Assembly: GCA_030704615.1 (NCBI GenBank)
Contig: CM060734.1
Span: 13,454,001 to 13,518,000 of the forward strand
Length of the DNA: 64,000 nucleotides
Reading direction: 5' to 3'
Origin: Takakia lepidozioides
Lineage: Eukaryota > Streptophyta > Takakiopsida > Takakiales > Takakiaceae
Both the position numbers and the translations under genes were made by a program. The notes beneath the pieces were generated by a model, which saw only the letters and a list, made by a program, of their open reading frames with translations, had not been told where the DNA came from and did not search any database. This document shows positions 47,302 to 57,395 of the stretch, in pieces (position 1 is the stretch's first letter; each line of letters begins with the position of its first letter).

Positions 47302-47718
47302 GTGGCAACACGAATTCAGGGCACCACGACAGTTAGACCACCATTTATCTGGAGGACAACATTACCACCCCGTATACCGTATGGTGAATCGTGGCCAGCA
47401 CAGATGCCTTACAGAACAGTGAACGAATACAAAACGGCCAACGAGTCACTGCTTGTGTTAAACTCCGAGATGTACGCTCCAGATCACCCCACCGACAGTG
47501 GTAATCATACACCATTACCCTTCGATCATAACACAGAGGCAGAACGACGGCGCAATCCAATGGACTGCCAAAAGACGACGGATGATAAGGGCAAAGCCAT
47601 TAAACCAAGCTGCAGGTACTGCGCCAACGCCGCCCATCTAAAAACGGACCACATACCAAAGTGGATGAACACAACTCAGAGGGATGAACATAAACTGACC
47701 GAAACTGGACAATCATGA
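47302..47718 (+). CDS. Extra ORF downstream of gypsy integrase with a zinc-knuckle-like motif
   Basis: A 138-codon frame lies between the integrase end and the lost 3' LTR. It has no known domain. Near its end CRYCANAAHLKTDH has the C-x2-C-x4-H-x4 spacing of a Gag knuckle, with His in place of the last Cys. It may be a duplicated nucleocapsid motif, an accessory ORF, or a relic in frame by chance. Confidence 0.4.
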   Translation: MATRIQGTTTVRPPFIWRTTLPPRIPYGESWPAQMPYRTVNEYKTANESLLVLNSEMYAPDHPTDSGNHTPLPFDHNTEAERRRNPMDCQKTTDDKGKAIKPSCRYCANAAHLKTDHIPKWMNTTQRDEHKLTETGQS

Positions 47719-48095
47719 ACGACCATCAGTTTTAAACAAAACAAATCATGAAGAAAAAACCAACGGAAGAAAATCAAGCACAAGAGGGATGAAGTTTTCT
47801 CAAAACCGTTACCTGAGGCTAAATGCTTCTTGGTAAGCCTAGGCCCAGCAATTAGAGCTAACCACGCTTTAAACCTAGGCAACCAGCAGGACAGAATTAC
47901 CTCCACGAAAACCTCGAGAGAAGTTAGAGGAGAAACCTACAGAGAGGAACCCCTACTTAAACCCAGGAGCGAACTCCTCACCTTCTCTTCCGCAAACTGG
48001 AAATTACTGTATACACAACTTCCAGTGTGCTTCATACTTCTTGTGACACGAGAATTGGTGCTCCAATTCCTTACAGCAACCGCGAGACTAAGAGA
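47719..48095. other. Non-coding stretch between gypsy ORF and gag-like remnant
   Basis: The stretch has no long coding motif. From about 48025 it reads TTCTTGTGACACGAGAATTG and GGTGCTCCAATTCC, then an ATG at 48096. That is the layout of an LTR end and primer-binding site before a gag-like ORF, but no second copy confirms it. Confidence 0.35.
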
Positions 48096-49450
48096 AATGG
48101 CAGGCACCAAGCGGAAGGCACCAAGTTCTTATGCACAAGTCAATTTCAAAATCAGCCCAGCGTTGCGAAAGATTGAGCAGGACAGGCAATGAACAAGAAT
48201 GGAAGCAGCAGCTGGAGAAGCTGACACTGCAAGCAGGGTTGGATGCAGCAGACGCAGCCTTAGCCAGAGCTTGGTTGAATGAAGGGAGTGAATTGGAGAT
48301 GAAGAAACTCAACAGGGAAATGGTGAGGTAGATGAAGTGCCAATTGGCGAAATTGGTGACAGACATTCATGAGGAGTTCCTGCCACCAATTCCAGAACAA
48401 GAGGAACTCATGGACGAAGAGGATTAAGAGGAGCAAGATCACGAACGGGAGACACCAATACAATCAACAACAACAACACCAACACCAACACAAACACCAC
48501 TAGCAACACAACCACCATCAAACCAACAGACACTGGTACAGGCCACAGCAGGGCCATCTACTCAAGAGGTAAACCCTGTAACACTACCAAGTGTCCTGGT
48601 AGCATCAACTTCAGTAGCAGTGGATGATTTCCAAATCATGCCATGCAAGCAGGATGGGGAGTGATTAAAGTATTCAGAGGAATACTTTAAAATGATGGTA
48701 GTACCAGCCCACCAAATCCCAGAAATACTGGAGAAGGTTTTCAAAACCTTAACTCCCTGCAAATCATTGGGTCAATTGCATCTTCTCAATCAAACTCTTA
48801 TTCCTCTGAGATATAGGATGAGACCACTGGCTAAGGAGGAGACATGGTCAGGGGCAGAATTGGTTGAATTCTGCTGCCAAGCTCCTCTGAATGCAAGGAG
48901 CTGGTAGATTACATGTGGGCAGTGGGGCAATTGAAGATTAATCCTACCCCGGCAGTAACCATTATGATGGGATGCCCAAGTTTTTATATTGGCAATTACT
49001 TATACCGCATGTTCGTGACAATGAGGGGAAGTTGGCAGCACTATGAGAGTATTGAAAAAGATACTCACTGGGAGTTACCCAAATTCCAGCCACCAGAGAG
49101 AGTCACAAGCACTTCAGCATATATGAATAGGCCACTTTATGTTGAAGCATGGCACCAGGCGAAGGACCACTTTTCACCATTGGTATTGGACAGAGACCAC
49201 CCTTTTAGAGAAACAGGGGTCCAAGCTGTTAACTGGTTAATGGGCAGCAGGGCAACAAAACACATTATACCCTGGACCAAGGAGGAGCTGCAAACCTACC
49301 GCGAAACCTTGACCAACAAAATCGATATGGTACGTGGGGACGGGATAGCAGAACACCCTGATGAAGAAAGCTTACTCACGACAGATGCGTCGGACGTCGC
49401 GATTGGGGGTGTACTTATGCAAGATGGACGTCCAGTGGCTTACGAAAGTA
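48096..49450 (+). pseudogene. Gag-like remnant fused to a gypsy RNase H fragment
   Basis: Starts MAGTKRKAPSSYAQVNF at 48096 and soon shifts frame. Later blocks are EQEWKQQLEKLTLQAGLDAA (about 48195-48250), EILEKVFKTLTPCKSLGQL (48725-48780) and 48913-49380 (VTIMMGCPSFYIGNYLYRMF, SWQHYESIEKDTHWELPKF, WLMGSRATKHIIPWTKEELQ). The last block resembles the minus-strand locus at 33.2-32.6 kb. At 49370-49450 the frame runs on into LLTTDASDVAIGGVLMQDG, then RPVAYESN, the start of a gypsy RNase H. It is cut off after AYESN by an LTR end of element 1. This is a join of different elements rather than a normal gene. Confidence 0.6.
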
Positions 49451-49528
49451 ACCTCTGCTGCATGTCTTAGGAAATGGGCAGTAGTGTTGATAGCCTGTTT
49501 TGTCTAAGTCATAAACCAGCGGTTAACA
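49450..49528 (+). mobile_element. 79-bp remnant of the gypsy element 1 LTR 3' end
   Basis: Identical to 40724-40802 except for two bases and ending in the same GCGGTTAACA. Only the last 79 bases of the LTR are present; the rest is replaced by the RNase H fragment of another element. The next base starts sequence belonging to the CACTA transposase end, with no 5-bp duplication matching the 5' side. Confidence 0.85.
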
Positions 49529-52500
49529 GGGTACTACATCATGTCATCGGGAAGGACATCATCTTCCTCATCAAGCTCCAACTCATGTCTATTGTCCTCA
49601 TCAAAGTCACTATATTGACCTCTCTCAAGAGAGTCATGATCAGAAGCTGAATCATCATCCATATATTCATATGGCTCTTGCACGACCGGAGGGTCGATAG
49701 GAGGCGGCACAATAGGATCTTCCTCTTCTTATACATCCTCATTGTCATCGTCATCATCATCGTCATCCTCATCCTCATCGTTATCCTCATCGTCATCCTC
49801 GTCGTCGTCCTCCTCCTCCTCCGGCGTAATATCCGCATCAACCACTTGATCTCCTCCAACATTGTTCAAGGCAGTGTCTTCAATTGCCTCTATCCACGAA
49901 GCATCATCTCCCGCATCCGCATCCGCATCGGCCACCTCGGCCACCTCGTCCACCTCGGTCGCTTCAGCCACTTCAGCCTCATCACCACCCCAACGGTTTG
50001 ATCCCTCGCCATGGTAAATGCGTCTCCCTCTTGGCCTAGCATGCACTGCCACCTTCCAATTGCCCGATTTAGTCTTGTCTTTGGAAAAAAAGACTTGTTC
50101 CATGTCCTTCGGCCATGCAAATGGTTCATTGGAGATGCGTGTAGAGGGGTGATCCTGGAAGTGTTGACCCGCATGAAGCCACGCTCGTCAGGCAAGAGGG
50201 TTGCATTTGAGCCTGCAATATGGGGTTGGAACCACCTCCCCTTGAAAAGAATAGGGCGATGGTGATCATACTCGAGTTGCAAAATGGCATCAAGTTCCCC
50301 AATATATTCAAGCTTGCTTCTCTCGGGTCGAATGTCCCTTGGGCTTGACACGGAGTCTTGCCAATATGTTGCACACAAACCGGAGTCAAATGTGGTCTTC
50401 CGACGCATGTCAAGAGAACGGATGCGGAAATGACAACCATGAATCCAAATTGTGGAGAATGAAATGGCATATTGAGATGGCCCTCTCGCAAGCTCTTGCA
50501 CTAAAGGCGGCACCACCTCGCCCGCGGCCATCGCAGCCTCAACTCCACTCTGGAGCTAATGGCGAAATGGTCTCAATGGCTGCATCTCCGTGGGCAAATC
50601 ACGCGCCCCCGATGGGGCCGTGATCCTGGATCCGCGCCGTCCTCGTGAGGCTCGCAATTCCCTCGCGCGTGTGTGTCTCCAAATTGTACTTGCTTCCAAC
50701 CACCGTGCATTTTCATCCGCATGTCTTGCCTCCCACTCCACTATGCAAGGGGTGTTCTTCAATACAAAGTCATGTGCTTGCTCCACCTCGGTGTTCGATA
50801 GTTTCACCCTCCTTGATTTTTTGGGCAAAACCATGTCCTTGTTCCGCACATCATCCTCTTCCTTCCACATTGGAGGGGCCTCTTTGTCCACCCTTCTCAT
50901 GTACTCCGTACATACCACCATAGCCTCTTGCAATGTGTACCCCTCCGCCATGCTACCCTCGGGACGTGCCTTTTGCCGCACGTGTGCCTTGACCTTCTTC
51001 ATGTAACGCTATAGAAAGTACATCCACCGAGCATGGACCGGTCCGGCAATCTCCGCCTCTTCCACCAAGTGCACTACCAAATGCACTTGGATGTCAAAGA
51101 AATTAGGGGAAAGATGCATCTCCAACATACACAAGACCGTGGCCGCCTCCTCCTTCATTCGTGGAAAATCCGCCTCGTCCATCTCTATTGTGCAAAGCCA
51201 ACGGAATAAATCAGCAAGTTGACAGACGGCTTTTTGAATGCCCTCATGGAGTGTCCCTCGTATTGCAATGGGAAGGATGTCTTGCAAAATGTTGTGGTAG
51301 TCATGAGACTTCAAACCATGGATAGTGGTGGCATCCTCAAATTTGTTACGTAGAGATGCGCCATACTCGGTCGGGGTCCGGATAGCTCGTATTGTGGTCC
51401 GCACTTGCTTGTATTCCTCCTTTGTCCAAGTCCAAGTTGGCGCCCTATACTTCCACTTGGGAGCATTGTTCACGTCCACACCATCAGCTTCAGGCCATAG
51501 TCGTGGCATACGGTTTTGGGCTTGGAGCTCTCGCCTCACACCAAGGGAATCACCGCCGCGTTTCTTCTTCCCCCCGGTTAAGTTTGCCAGTACACGAATA
51601 AGTGATGAGCACACATTCTTCTCAATATGCATGGGATCAAGGAGGTGCCGGATTTTCAGATCCTGTGCATCATGAAATTTCCATATAATTTGTCATAAAC
51701 CCTGAACTCGGTGCAATTTCATATGAATATGTCATGACATTCAATGAAATATGTATGGTCCAATGCATTTTCGGACTTGTGCCTCCCAATAAGGCAACTC
51801 GTAGAAGATTGAGAGCCGGGACATGCCACACCTCTTGAGCCGGCGTTTTTTTATCTAGCACCTCTTGCCACCGGGCTTTCCAAAATGACCCAGGGGGACG
51901 CACGGGTGGAGGTCTCCTCTCCACGGTCCCATCAAATAATTTCTTGCCTCTCGTTCTCCATGGATGATTGAGAGGAAGAAAATTCTGGTAGTTGGGATAG
52001 ATCACTTTCGCGACGTTCTTCCTATGGACAATACATGACTATCCAGGTACATTTTAATTTGATATTACCTATAATATATATATTCTACCGTATATCATGT
52101 GTTTGTATGTGCTCGTCATGATTTTTCTTTAGCAATTCATGTTTTTGCTCGGTTCATTGAAATTATACGAGACGACGAATGTTAAATCCCAACTAAATTC
52201 ATGGTTTTGTGCAGGGCTTTCAGTTTGTTCGGGACTAAGCACAAAGGGGTACGCAGCATGTTCATGTTGTGGGCCGGATAACCTTGATGCAAAGCATTCA
52301 AAAAAGCCCTCGCAAGAGAAAAGAACGTTGGCCAGTGGGTGCCGATGCATCATAAGCTGGAACTCCATTCCATAATATATTGAGTTCGTCAACCAATGGA
52401 TGCAGATACACATCCATATTCGCAACTTGTTTTTTCCCTACAACACAAATTATTTGCAATATATATAAGATCGTTTCAAATTCAAACAGAACAAATGATA

Positions 52501-53664
52501 TTCTTAGTTCCATATATATTCGACATTGTACTACCACGTACATCCTAAAGCAACAAAAAAGAGTTGTGTTATTCATCTGGCACAATGGCAGCCAACATGA
52601 TATGACCCTTCTTGATAGCAAGATAAGGAGGGATGTTGTAGTTAACCAAAGTCACAGGCCATGTTGAATGGCTACTTGACTGGACTGAATATGGGTTTAC
52701 ACCATCCGCGGAGAAGCCGAGCCGAACATGTCTTGGATCGTCCTTCAAAAAAGGCCATTGTTCCTCGGTGTGTTTCCATGCCGGCGAATCGTGAGGGCCG
52801 CACATCTTTCCGGGAGGGCTCCGATGCTCCGCATGCCACTTCATGAGTTGGGCAAATGATGGACTCCAGAATTGTGCTTTCAAGCGTGGGATGACTGGAA
52901 AATAATGCATTTTCTAACCTCCCCCACAAACACAACAAATATATCAATATTTACTTTCTGTCATTTGGATCCACATATTGTATGTAAGAGAGGGGTATAT
53001 ATTTGCAAAGGTTTGTATGTAGATATTTTGTAAAATCTACATTAGTTGAAGGATTCATGCGCACAATTGCGGACCACATCCTCGCCCCCCATTTGGAGCA
53101 TAAAATGCCACGTTCTCGAAAAGAGGCAAGACAAGTTCTAGACACAGTGGGGATGGGCTACAAAATTTTCCATGCATATCCTTGTGATCGCACCTTGTAC
53201 TATGGAGAGCATGCGCGTGCTACCACGTGTCCCAAGTGCAAAAAATCTAGATACCCAGATGATGTTCAAGGAAAGAAGATCCCACGAAATGTACATTTCT
53301 CTTATATTCTCTTTCCTGCCATTTATATTTATATACATATATACATGTGTCGACCATATCATTTTAGGGTGTAGGGTTTAAGAGGTTGTATCATTATGAT
53401 ATTATTAGGGTATGCCGAACCGGGATTGCAAATTAAGCAACAACAGTATAGTGAAAGTCGACTCACTTTTGCTCCTTTATACAAGGGTGTTTTTGCCTCG
53501 GCTTCCATTGGATTTGGGTCGGCATCTTCATCCAATGTGGCCGGGCAAGCCATATCCTCCCCAATTTGTTGTCCCTCCCCCAAGTGGTTCATTAACAAAT
53601 CCTCCATGGCTCTCACATCCTCAGTGTCCATATTGTTGTCGTGCGCATACATATCGCTACACAA
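49529..53664 (-). pseudogene. CACTA/En-Spm transposase gene, minus strand, broken
   Basis: Minus-strand blocks in family order: 53664-53440 (N-terminal, AEAKTPLYKGAKVSRLS); [inverted block 53003-53292]; 52915-52560 (MHYFPVIPRLKAQF, MKWHAEHR, GFSADGVNPY, SSSHSTWPVTLVNYNIPPYL); 52440-52140 (MDVYLHPLVDELNILW, DASAPTG); 52005-51680 (NHPWRTRGKKLFDG); 51676-51009 (MHIEKNVCSS, GLKSHDYHNILQDILPIAIR, FFDIQVHLVVHLVEEAEIAG, WMYFL); 51002-50556 (VRQKARPEGSMAEGYTLQEA); 50531-49890 (PLVQELARGPSQYA, RPILFKGRWFQP); and an Asp/Glu-rich tail (50000-49730). Members cut and paste DNA with CACTA ends. A stop replaces the expected Glu at about 51009 (WMYFL, stop, RYMKK). Frameshifts, and the inversion, also disable it. 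Confidence 0.85.
53003..53292 (+). pseudogene. Inverted CACTA transposase exon block
   Basis: On the plus strand, opposite to the rest of the transposase: MRTIADHILAPHLEHKMPRS, then ARQVLDTVGMGYKIFHAYP, ERTLYYGE-like and C-P-K-C-K-K-S-R-Y, ending GKKIPRN at a GTACAT donor (53292). In related transposases this segment lies directly before the MRYFP...IPRLK block. Here that block is the minus-strand exon starting at 52915 with V-R-K-M-H-Y-F-P. The two fit end to end only if one is turned round, so the exon with its splice donor was inverted in place. Confidence 0.75.
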
Positions 53665-53707
53665 CTACATCGCTGTCCAAAACCACACAACACATGTGCA
53701 CACCACA

Positions 53708-53803
53708 CACTAGTATACCACTAGTCCAACCACTAGGCTACAACTAGTCAGTCACTAGGCTGTCACTATGCTGCCCACTATGGCAGTCACTAGTTCACAC
53801 AAT
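53708..53803. repeat. Cluster of CACTA(G) motifs near the transposase 5' end
   Basis: Within 96 bases there are about seven CACTA or ACTAG motifs (53708, 53719, 53730, 53742, 53753, 53764, 53776, 53789). This fits the subterminal repeats of a CACTA element, just outside the N-terminal coding block. An exact terminal inverted repeat and its partner at the other end were not found. The segment 53778-53803 also repeats at 54054-54080. Confidence 0.5.
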
Positions 53804-54082
53804 ATCTTTCTCGAGTGATAAAGGAGAAGAATACAAGCACAAGCTCATGCGAGCTCATAAAGCTGAAGCATAAACTCATGCATATATAACCTCATCACTC
53901 AAATACAAGTTAAGCCAGTGCACCCCACGCCGTGGGGAATCCACACTACAGCGCCATAGCTAGGCGTGGTGAGGCTCAACTCGAGAAAGATGAGCCTCCC
54001 GCGCTTGCCGTGAAGATAACCACTCCAAGGCCTAAATCTGCCTTGACCCCTGGACTATGGCAGTCACAAGTCCACACAATCA
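53804..54082 (-). mobile_element. Probable LTR of gypsy element 2, minus strand
   Basis: On the minus strand a G-rich tract (CTAGGGGGG) is followed at 54082 by TGATTGTGTGGACTTG, a polypurine tract plus LTR start downstream of the integrase at 55547-54741. The end is blurred because a close copy of the LTR's first 26 bases begins again at 53803. It could be a tandem LTR start or part of a neighbouring repeat. Confidence 0.5.
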
Positions 54083-54339
54083 CCCCCCTAGCTGGTGCTT
54101 AGGTCCCTCTAAGTCCAGGTAGCCACAAGATGTGATAGTGACCATAGCCTCACTAAGTTCTCCACCACTGTCCCTACTACACTCAAACTCGATAGATCAA
54201 GAGGCCGGGTGCAAGAGTTTCCCCATCGTTAGTCGTCGTCTCACAACCTGTGAACTTGAGCCTGGGATCTCGTGTATTGACTCCTATGAGCTTGGCCTCC
54301 CATGTCTTGTTAGCTGCCTCTAGTCATGTCCACTGCCAC

Positions 54340-54500
54340 TATCCCAAGCAGTGTGGATATAACCAATCTCCATCAGGAACCCTCTCAAGAGGTGGTGTCA
54401 AGCATCCCATATGCCAACCTCTTCAGCATTGATCATACACCAGCATGGTGGCTGCCCTTTTGGCAGACCCACAGAGCATGCTTCTCAAACCTACAGGTAC
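54340..54500 (-). pseudogene. Decayed PHD-finger-like domain at the 3' end of gypsy element 2
   Basis: The minus-strand translation reads SMLCGSAKRAATMLVYDQC, a TGA stop, then RGWHMGCLTPPLERVPDGDW and LYPHC. The layout C...C-x2-C...GWH-x2-C...P-x-W-x-x-P-x-C is that of a PHD finger (a reader of histone H3 tails), with Tyr at two places where Cys is expected (VYDQC, LYPHC). Both fit G-to-A decay. It lies downstream of the integrase and before the LTR, where chromatin-targeting modules sit in some gypsy elements. Confidence 0.55.
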
Positions 54501-54740
54501 CACTGCCAAGTTTGGGTCAACTCTGCCATCAACATTGGGAAGGTGACATGGCGCACAATTACGCACATGGTCTTTCCAAGTCATGCCATCCCGACCCTCC
54601 AAGATCAGGACTCGTGAGGGCAACACCTCTCAAACCCTCAGAATAACACGCCCTGTAGTGACATCCAGGGTCGTAGGAGCAGTCTGCTGCAAATAAACAT
54701 ACCCTAGGACAATATCCTCCACCACGTATAGTGGCATACC

Positions 54741-55547
54741 TCAATGTATCACGGTGTTGTGCAATGGCAAGGTTCTCAAAAGCCTGGGCATGACTTTCTT
54801 GAACAACTCTGCACGCTGATCACATGCACGTACCCACATGTCCGGATCGTCAAGGTTAAGGACTTGAGCAGTGTCCCTACGAATGGCTGTAGGCAAATCC
54901 GGCTCTCGGCCAAAGAGAAGGAAATATGGTGAGAAGGAGGCAAGTGATGTTTGTTTGCTGAGCCTGTAGCCCATGGCTAACCAAGGCACCTGAAGATCCC
55001 AATCTCCTAGGTGTCCCTTCTGCAAGCCATACTTGCGCAAACCCCTCTTCACCGTCTGAACAACTCTCTCTGCCAAGCCATCGGCCTTAGGATGATCCCG
55101 AGAAGTGGTGCGGTGGTCTATCAAGGCTTTATCACTCAAAGCCTGAAACTCCCCCAGGAACTCTCTCCCTTGGTCCGTGAGTACCTCAGCTGGAGCACCG
55201 AATCGGCTAAGCACACGATCCAAGAATGCATACGCAGCCCCCTTACTAGCCTTGTTAGGCAATGGAACCAACTCAATCCACTTGGAGAAGTGCTCTACCA
55301 TCATCAACACATATCTGTGGTGGCGCATAGTCAGTGGCAACGGTCCTGCGAAGTCAAGACTCCACCTGCAGCCCAATCCCATGATTGGTAAAAGATGCAA
55401 CTGTAGTGTAGGGGCGTTGAATGAAGCACGCACCCTGTCACACACCATGCACCTAGCCACGAACTGTTGCACCTCTGTACGCATATCACGCCACCAATAG
55501 GGGAATGCTTGCGCGTGAGCCTGGCCTGTGAGCCTGGCTAGGCTCAC
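54741..55547 (-). CDS. Ty3/gypsy element 2 integrase (partial polyprotein)
   Basis: A 268-codon minus-strand frame. The zinc-binding end is at residues about 15-40 (YWWRDMRTEV, then ARCMVCDRV). The catalytic core has D in WSLDFAGPLPL, D in VLTDQGREFLGE and E in HPKADGLAERVVQTV, the D-D-E triad. The rest matches the integrase C-terminal region (MGYRLSKQTSLASFSPYFLL, FGREPDLPTAIRRD). Integrase joins element DNA to the chromosome. Reverse transcriptase and Gag are missing; upstream of 55547 lies low-complexity DNA, so the element is 5'-truncated. The sequence type is familiar from Chara-like repeats. Confidence 0.9.
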   Translation of the reverse strand: MSLARLTGQAHAQAFPYWWRDMRTEVQQFVARCMVCDRVRASFNAPTLQLHLLPIMGLGCRWSLDFAGPLPLTMRHHRYVLMMVEHFSKWIELVPLPNKASKGAAYAFLDRVLSRFGAPAEVLTDQGREFLGEFQALSDKALIDHRTTSRDHPKADGLAERVVQTVKRGLRKYGLQKGHLGDWDLQVPWLAMGYRLSKQTSLASFSPYFLLFGREPDLPTAIRRDTAQVLNLDDPDMWVRACDQRAELFKKVMPRLLRTLPLHNTVIH

Positions 55548-56014
55548 GCCACGTCAGCAAACATCCACGTGTTCAGGCCCTAATTCCGTGCTCCCCTCCC
55601 CTATTACCGCGGTTCCGTGCTCTCACCCCTATTACCGTGCTCCCCCCCCCTTTTACCTATGTCCGTGCTTCCCCCCCCCCTATGTCCTAATTTTTTTATC
55701 CCTCTTTACTGCCCCCACATGAATATTCCTTGTGGCCGAGAACAATGGCAGGTTTGCGGATGAATTTTGTGGGAGATCCTGACTTTGGAATGAGGAGATC
55801 GCCCACTACAGAACTGAATCTGAAAAGAAAAAATGGTTTTTTGGCAAAGCAGTACATTCACTCCAACACACAAACATTTTTCAATTCCGCACTCCAAAGA
55901 AATACCGTAGGCAATCCCTAACTGTACTTACGGGAACGCGCAGAGAACTTGAAAAACAGTATGGGATGGAAGCAAAGCCAAAACACAATTTATTGAGCCT
56001 CAGTACTTGAACCG
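55548..56014. other. Low-complexity C-rich stretch and non-coding DNA
   Basis: About 55580-55690 consists of repeated blocks of C tracts (CCCCCCCC) and CCGTGCT-type units. The remainder up to the end of the minus-strand methyltransferase-like gene shows no recognised gene. Confidence 0.5.
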
Positions 56015-56586
56015 TCAAGAAATATTGGAGGTTTCAGAGGAACCACTGCCAGAGTTAATAGCAATATCATCTATGAATACAGCAGCACATACATGACGTT
56101 TTTTTTTTCCACGACCTTTATGGAGATGCGAATACAGTGTTTGTTCGGATAACACCCGTGCGCAAGCTTCCGCGTAAACCGGCAAGCGGTTGGATCTAGG
56201 GGGACTCGGGGACATGTAGTATCCTTGGAATCCGAAAGGTGTCTGCTGATTCAATGACTGGTGCAGAACTCTGGAAAGGAACAAGAGAAATGGTGGCAGA
56301 TGTTAACATCCAGATATAGACAATGTTACGCAATTTTTTCGAACGGGAACGACACAAGGAAATGCCACATATTTTGAACGACTACAGAAGAACTTACTCA
56401 CACTCAAAATCGGAGTCCACGTCCAGATCCTCGTCAGGCGCTTCGGGCTCCTCTAGAAGTCCCTCTTTGGATGGGGTAGAAGTAGTGTCCGACTCAAGCT
56501 GACGAAGCTCGCTCGAGAAGAGCTCCGTATTAGCTTCCATGCCGAAGAAGTGCCTTCCGGCGCTCTTGCAAGCATGAAAACATGCT

Positions 56587-57395
56587 CCTGCAAATCCAAG
56601 AAGAACGAGAAATAAAAACAGGGTTTCCCTAAGGTTACTGCCCATATGTCAATCACAATGTGAAGTGCCCCACCTGTGCCCATAGACAAGTCGACCACTC
56701 GTCCACCATGACGGCTGCATGTCTCCACCAAAGTCTGCATGAAAGCTGTAGATTTCTCCCGTGCACCTCTCCAAGGGACACCAATCGACCTTTTCATAGT
56801 TCGACCCGAGTCCACGTAATTGAAGAGAACATCATCCTCCATAGGCTCGCAGGTGGGGTCAATATGAGCTGCAAGGTCCCTCATCTGGAACTCAGCAACA
56901 CCAGGAGGAAGAGTGTCCTTCCGCCTCACCAGGCACAAAGCTTCGAACACCCGTGTCTGTCAACAATGAGGAAGAGAGCATGAGACAGAAGGCATAACCC
57001 AGCATTTTTATTTACCGAAAAAACAACGAAACATGAATTGAAAGGAACCAACTCACTTTCTGCCCCAGGAACTCGCCCTTCGTAAGAGGCAGAGTATTGA
57101 TGCATGTCCAAGTTTTGATGACACGAAACCCGGAGGCTTTCATGTAGCTGAAAAGAGTTCTTCGGGCCGACATGTCCTTTGACTGCATGAGAAGAAGAGC
57201 CCCCGAGTCCGAAAGGAATTTGTTGCTGAACGAGAAAGCCCACTGCCAATAACGAGAATCCGATTTGTTCCAAGTCGGGGTCGAATTGGAAGGGAACACA
57301 TCAGGGACAGGATAACCGTCAGGAATGTCCAGCACCACAAGGTCAGTCGCGTATGCCTGCTGAACTCCATTCACCCATTCCGGATTTTTTGTCAC
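56587..57395 (-). CDS. Beta-class N6/N4-methyltransferase-like domain of locus B
   Basis: Three exons (57395-57057, 56956-56674, and from 56587 on) in one phase-consistent frame. Order of motifs: DLVVLDIPDGYP at the motif IV place (a DPPY-like position, here D-I-P-D), then YWQWAFSFSNKFLSDSGALL and FSYMKASGFRVIKTWTCINT, as in the strand after motif IV of DNA methylases; then VPWRGAREKSTAFMQTLVE and GGRVVDLSMGTGGAC with the G-x-G SAM-binding loop, then SAGRHFFGMEANTELF. Motif IV before motif I is the beta-class order. Enzymes of this fold transfer methyl groups from S-adenosylmethionine to adenine N6 or cytosine N4 in DNA. The altered motif IV makes catalysis doubtful, so a binding-only role is possible. 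Confidence 0.65.

Noticed and set aside
39920-49528. Complete gypsy element with two LTRs and a target duplication
   Set aside because: The 3' LTR is reduced to 79 bases joined to another element, and the outer five bases differ (GCCTT against GGGTA).
49678-50001. Plus-strand ORF rich in Ile and Val
   Set aside because: It is the complement of the Asp/Glu-coding tail of the CACTA transposase (GAT/GAC repeats read backwards).
53708-53803. Exact terminal inverted repeat of the CACTA element
   Set aside because: CACTA motifs cluster here, but no matching end was found at the 49.5 kb side, which is cut by the LTR junction.
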